Below, in pieces: positions 48,110 to 48,305 of a stretch of DNA of 48,305 bases; the stretch's first letter is position 1; each line of letters begins with the position of its first letter. The notes beneath the pieces were generated by a model that saw only the letters and a program-made list of their open reading frames with translations, was not told where the DNA came from and searched no databases. Origin of the DNA: Gammaproteobacteria bacterium (GTDB lineage Bacteria > Pseudomonadota > Gammaproteobacteria > GCA-001735895); assembly GCA_018669845.1 (NCBI GenBank), contig JABHSO010000086.1:1-48305 (forward strand), given 5' to 3'. The translations under genes and the position numbers were made by a program.

Positions 48110-48222
48110 CGACTGAAGAAACTTTTTTAAAAACAGGGATGTAGAAAAACTTTATAAAATATATATCAACAATATATTCAGCTAAGCTGAAACATGCACT
48201 ACACCCATGTGCCGAGGATAAA

Positions 48223-48305
48223 ATGAATTACAGTCTAAACTTCACTGCCAGTATTCTGGTTTGCAGTGCCTGCCTCCTTCCATATCAATCGCTACAGGCT
48301 TCAGA
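48223..48305 (+). CDS. N-terminal start of a secreted protein, cut by window edge
   Basis: The first 27 codons read MNYSLNFTASILVCSACLLP, then YQSLQAS, a signal peptide with hydrophobic core and a likely cleavage after QA. A good ribosome binding site GAGG (48214-48217) precedes the ATG by 5 bases. The remaining gene lies outside the window. With the palindromes upstream it could be an outer-membrane receptor, but no domain is visible. Confidence 0.6.
   Translation, partial: MNYSLNFTASILVCSACLLPYQSLQAS

Overview
The window reads as chromosome of a gammaproteobacterium of moderately low GC, probably marine. The basis is gene content: CbrX/CbrA/CbrB, RraA, LpxO, Hsp33, a gatCAB operon divergent from mreBCD (a Pseudomonas-like arrangement), the sodium-pumping OadGAB decarboxylase and PrpB/C/D of the gammaproteobacterial type. 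I cannot name the genus from sequence alone. I saw no rRNA, tRNA, CRISPR array, prophage or intact insertion sequence.

Layout. 1-2.5 kb: 3' end of a DEAD-box helicase, a secreted protein with an internal duplication, a decayed 3' remnant of aceK, and rraA. 2.6-6.7 kb: prpE, lpxO and a cyclic-nucleotide-binding/rhodanese protein that lacks the catalytic Cys. 6.9-16.8 kb: a five-gene LIV-type ABC importer (minus strand) divergent from cbrX-cbrA-cbrB (plus strand). The shared intergenic region carries a sigma-54 promoter facing the importer, two palindromic operators 22 bp apart and a perfect CRP consensus site. 17-22.7 kb: prpB-prpC-prpD, a threonine-dehydratase-like enzyme and an AcuI-type acryloyl-CoA reductase. 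22.7-30 kb: radical SAM and HAD proteins, acs, then oadG-oadA-oadB. 30-34.7 kb: an accessory stretch with a lone P-loop kinase gene flanked by attC-like sequences, a large GGDEF/EAL protein, and a non-coding stretch with a 14-bp inverted repeat. 34.7-41.7 kb: rnd, mreD, mreC, mreB (minus) and gatC, gatA, gatB (plus). 41.7-48.3 kb: hslO, transporters and acetyltransferases, a DUF922 protein, a RimB-RimK fusion, a YeaQ-like membrane protein, a 165-nt imperfect hairpin immediately before a GNAT gene, and the start of a secreted protein.

Functional picture (inference). Much of the first 30 kb handles C2/C3 carboxylates: Acs and PrpE activate acetate and propionate, the threonine-dehydratase-like enzyme and AcuI can feed propionyl-CoA, PrpBCD convert it to pyruvate and succinate, and OadGAB links oxaloacetate to pyruvate and a sodium gradient. 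CbrAB, probably with cAMP-CRP, appears to control import of an unidentified substrate. Two families of short palindromic repeats (a GTAGGGTGCGC type and a CTTCGTG type) lie between genes.
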